From an uncultured Thiothrix sp. (GTDB taxonomy: Bacteria; Pseudomonadota; Gammaproteobacteria; Poriferisulfidales; GCA-002705445): a DNA stretch of 52,440 nucleotides. The notes under the pieces were generated by a model, which was not told where the DNA came from, searched no databases, and worked only from the letters and a program-made list of their open reading frames with translations. This document shows, one piece after another, positions 52,140 to 52,440 of this stretch (within the stretch, counting starts at the first letter, position 1; every line of letters starts with the position of its first letter). The stretch covers positions 1 to 52,440 of the forward strand of contig CACNYJ010000006.1 of the NCBI GenBank assembly GCA_902624655.1, given 5' to 3'. The translations under genes and the position numbers were made by a program.

Positions 52140-52440
52140 CTATAGCAAATAAAGCAAGACTGTAATAACTGTCATCAGTGCTGTAGCTGATAGCACTATT
52201 AGAGACCAAATAAAGGGAGCATTTCCGCTAAAACCGTAGCCAAGATCCCAAAACAGATGCCTAACCTCATTGGACATATACAGATACAAGGAAAAGATCC
52301 AGAGGCCCGATAAAACCTTACCAATAGTACTAGTAAATATTGTATAGCTTATATTATAGATTTCACTACCTGATGCAATCGAAATTAGGAAAATTATAAA
52401 TAATGCATAAGCCATGCCATTTACAACAAAACAGGCTCTG
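52140..52440 (-). CDS. sdhC: Succinate dehydrogenase cytochrome b556 subunit SdhC (5' end beyond window)
   Basis: The last 99 codons are visible on the minus strand; the start is beyond the right edge (reading RACFVVNG before the first internal Met). Three hydrophobic helices are present, and the family motif appears as NEVRHLFWDLGYGF. In E. coli SdhC the haem-b ligand His84 lies six residues before the Arg of the RH pair; at that place this protein has Tyr (codon 52278-52280). The N-terminal quinone-site residues are outside the window. As first gene of sdhCDABE its promoter is not visible. Confidence 0.9.
   Translation of the reverse strand, partial: RACFVVNGMAYALFIIFLISIASGSEIYNISYTIFTSTIGKVLSGLWIFSLYLYMSNEVRHLFWDLGYGFSGNAPFIWSLIVLSATALMTVITVLLYLL

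Overview
The window is gene-dense, AT-rich bacterial chromosome (roughly 30% G+C by eye, not computed), with short intergenic gaps, many 1-60 nt gene overlaps, and no mobile element, prophage or CRISPR signal that I could see. The gene set points to a streamlined aquatic methylotroph in Gammaproteobacteria in the broad sense (including the former Betaproteobacteria). It has an almost complete block for tetrahydromethanopterin (H4MPT)-linked formaldehyde oxidation, the long single-chain PurL, a holD-like gene followed by rimI, a yadG/yadH transporter, DUF2970 and an sdhCDABE-cspA order. OM43-type Methylophilales are one candidate. However, the SdhA and MetX sequences look more like the xanthomonad/alphaproteobacterial forms, so I do not assign an order.

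Layout. 1-1201: partial M48 protease (minus) divergent from tusA. 1223-8062 (plus): branched-chain amino acid genes ilvB-ilvN-ilvC, a tiny membrane ORF, an intrinsic terminator, then pssA-leuA-holD-like-rimI-DUF2970. 8064-12410: AddB-like nuclease (minus), an unknown gene (plus), tmRNA (minus) and rmuC (minus). 12528-25783 (plus): purL, then the C1 block mptG-mtdB-ATP-grasp-mch-RimK-like-orf5-fae with its own promoter and terminator, a PTPS-like protein, holB and an L,D-transpeptidase. 25773-31497 (minus): a lipid-modification module (FAD oxidoreductase, DUF1365, CFA-like methyltransferase, SDR), plus an FAH-family hydrolase and dusA. 31547-38206: yadGH, two flavoproteins, several small unknowns, a secreted hydrolase, a canonical Cfa and ArsC. 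38251-41944: gltX with tRNA-Glu just downstream, then zapE-mdh. 42033-45638: hydrolase, membrane J-protein and a molybdenum-cofactor group (moeB, DUF1244, mobA, mobB). 45744-52440: gltA, a MetX-family acyltransferase, a decayed reading frame, cspA and the succinate dehydrogenase operon, cut by the window end inside sdhC.

How the genes fit together. Fae condenses formaldehyde with H4MPT, MtdB oxidises methylene-H4MPT and Mch hydrolyses methenyl-H4MPT. The surrounding mptG, ATP-grasp, RimK-like, orf5 and possibly PTPS-like genes probably build the cofactor. The Mo-cofactor genes would suit a molybdenum-dependent formate dehydrogenase outside the window. gltA, mdh and sdh supply TCA steps.

The observations most worth checking are: a His-to-Tyr change at the expected haem-b ligand of SdhC; a PTPS-like protein with HGG in place of the HGH zinc motif; a CFA-like methyltransferase lacking two bicarbonate-site residues beside a canonical Cfa; a candidate HolD (psi) subunit; a 29-residue membrane ORF; and a start-less 80-codon open frame beside an operator-like palindrome.
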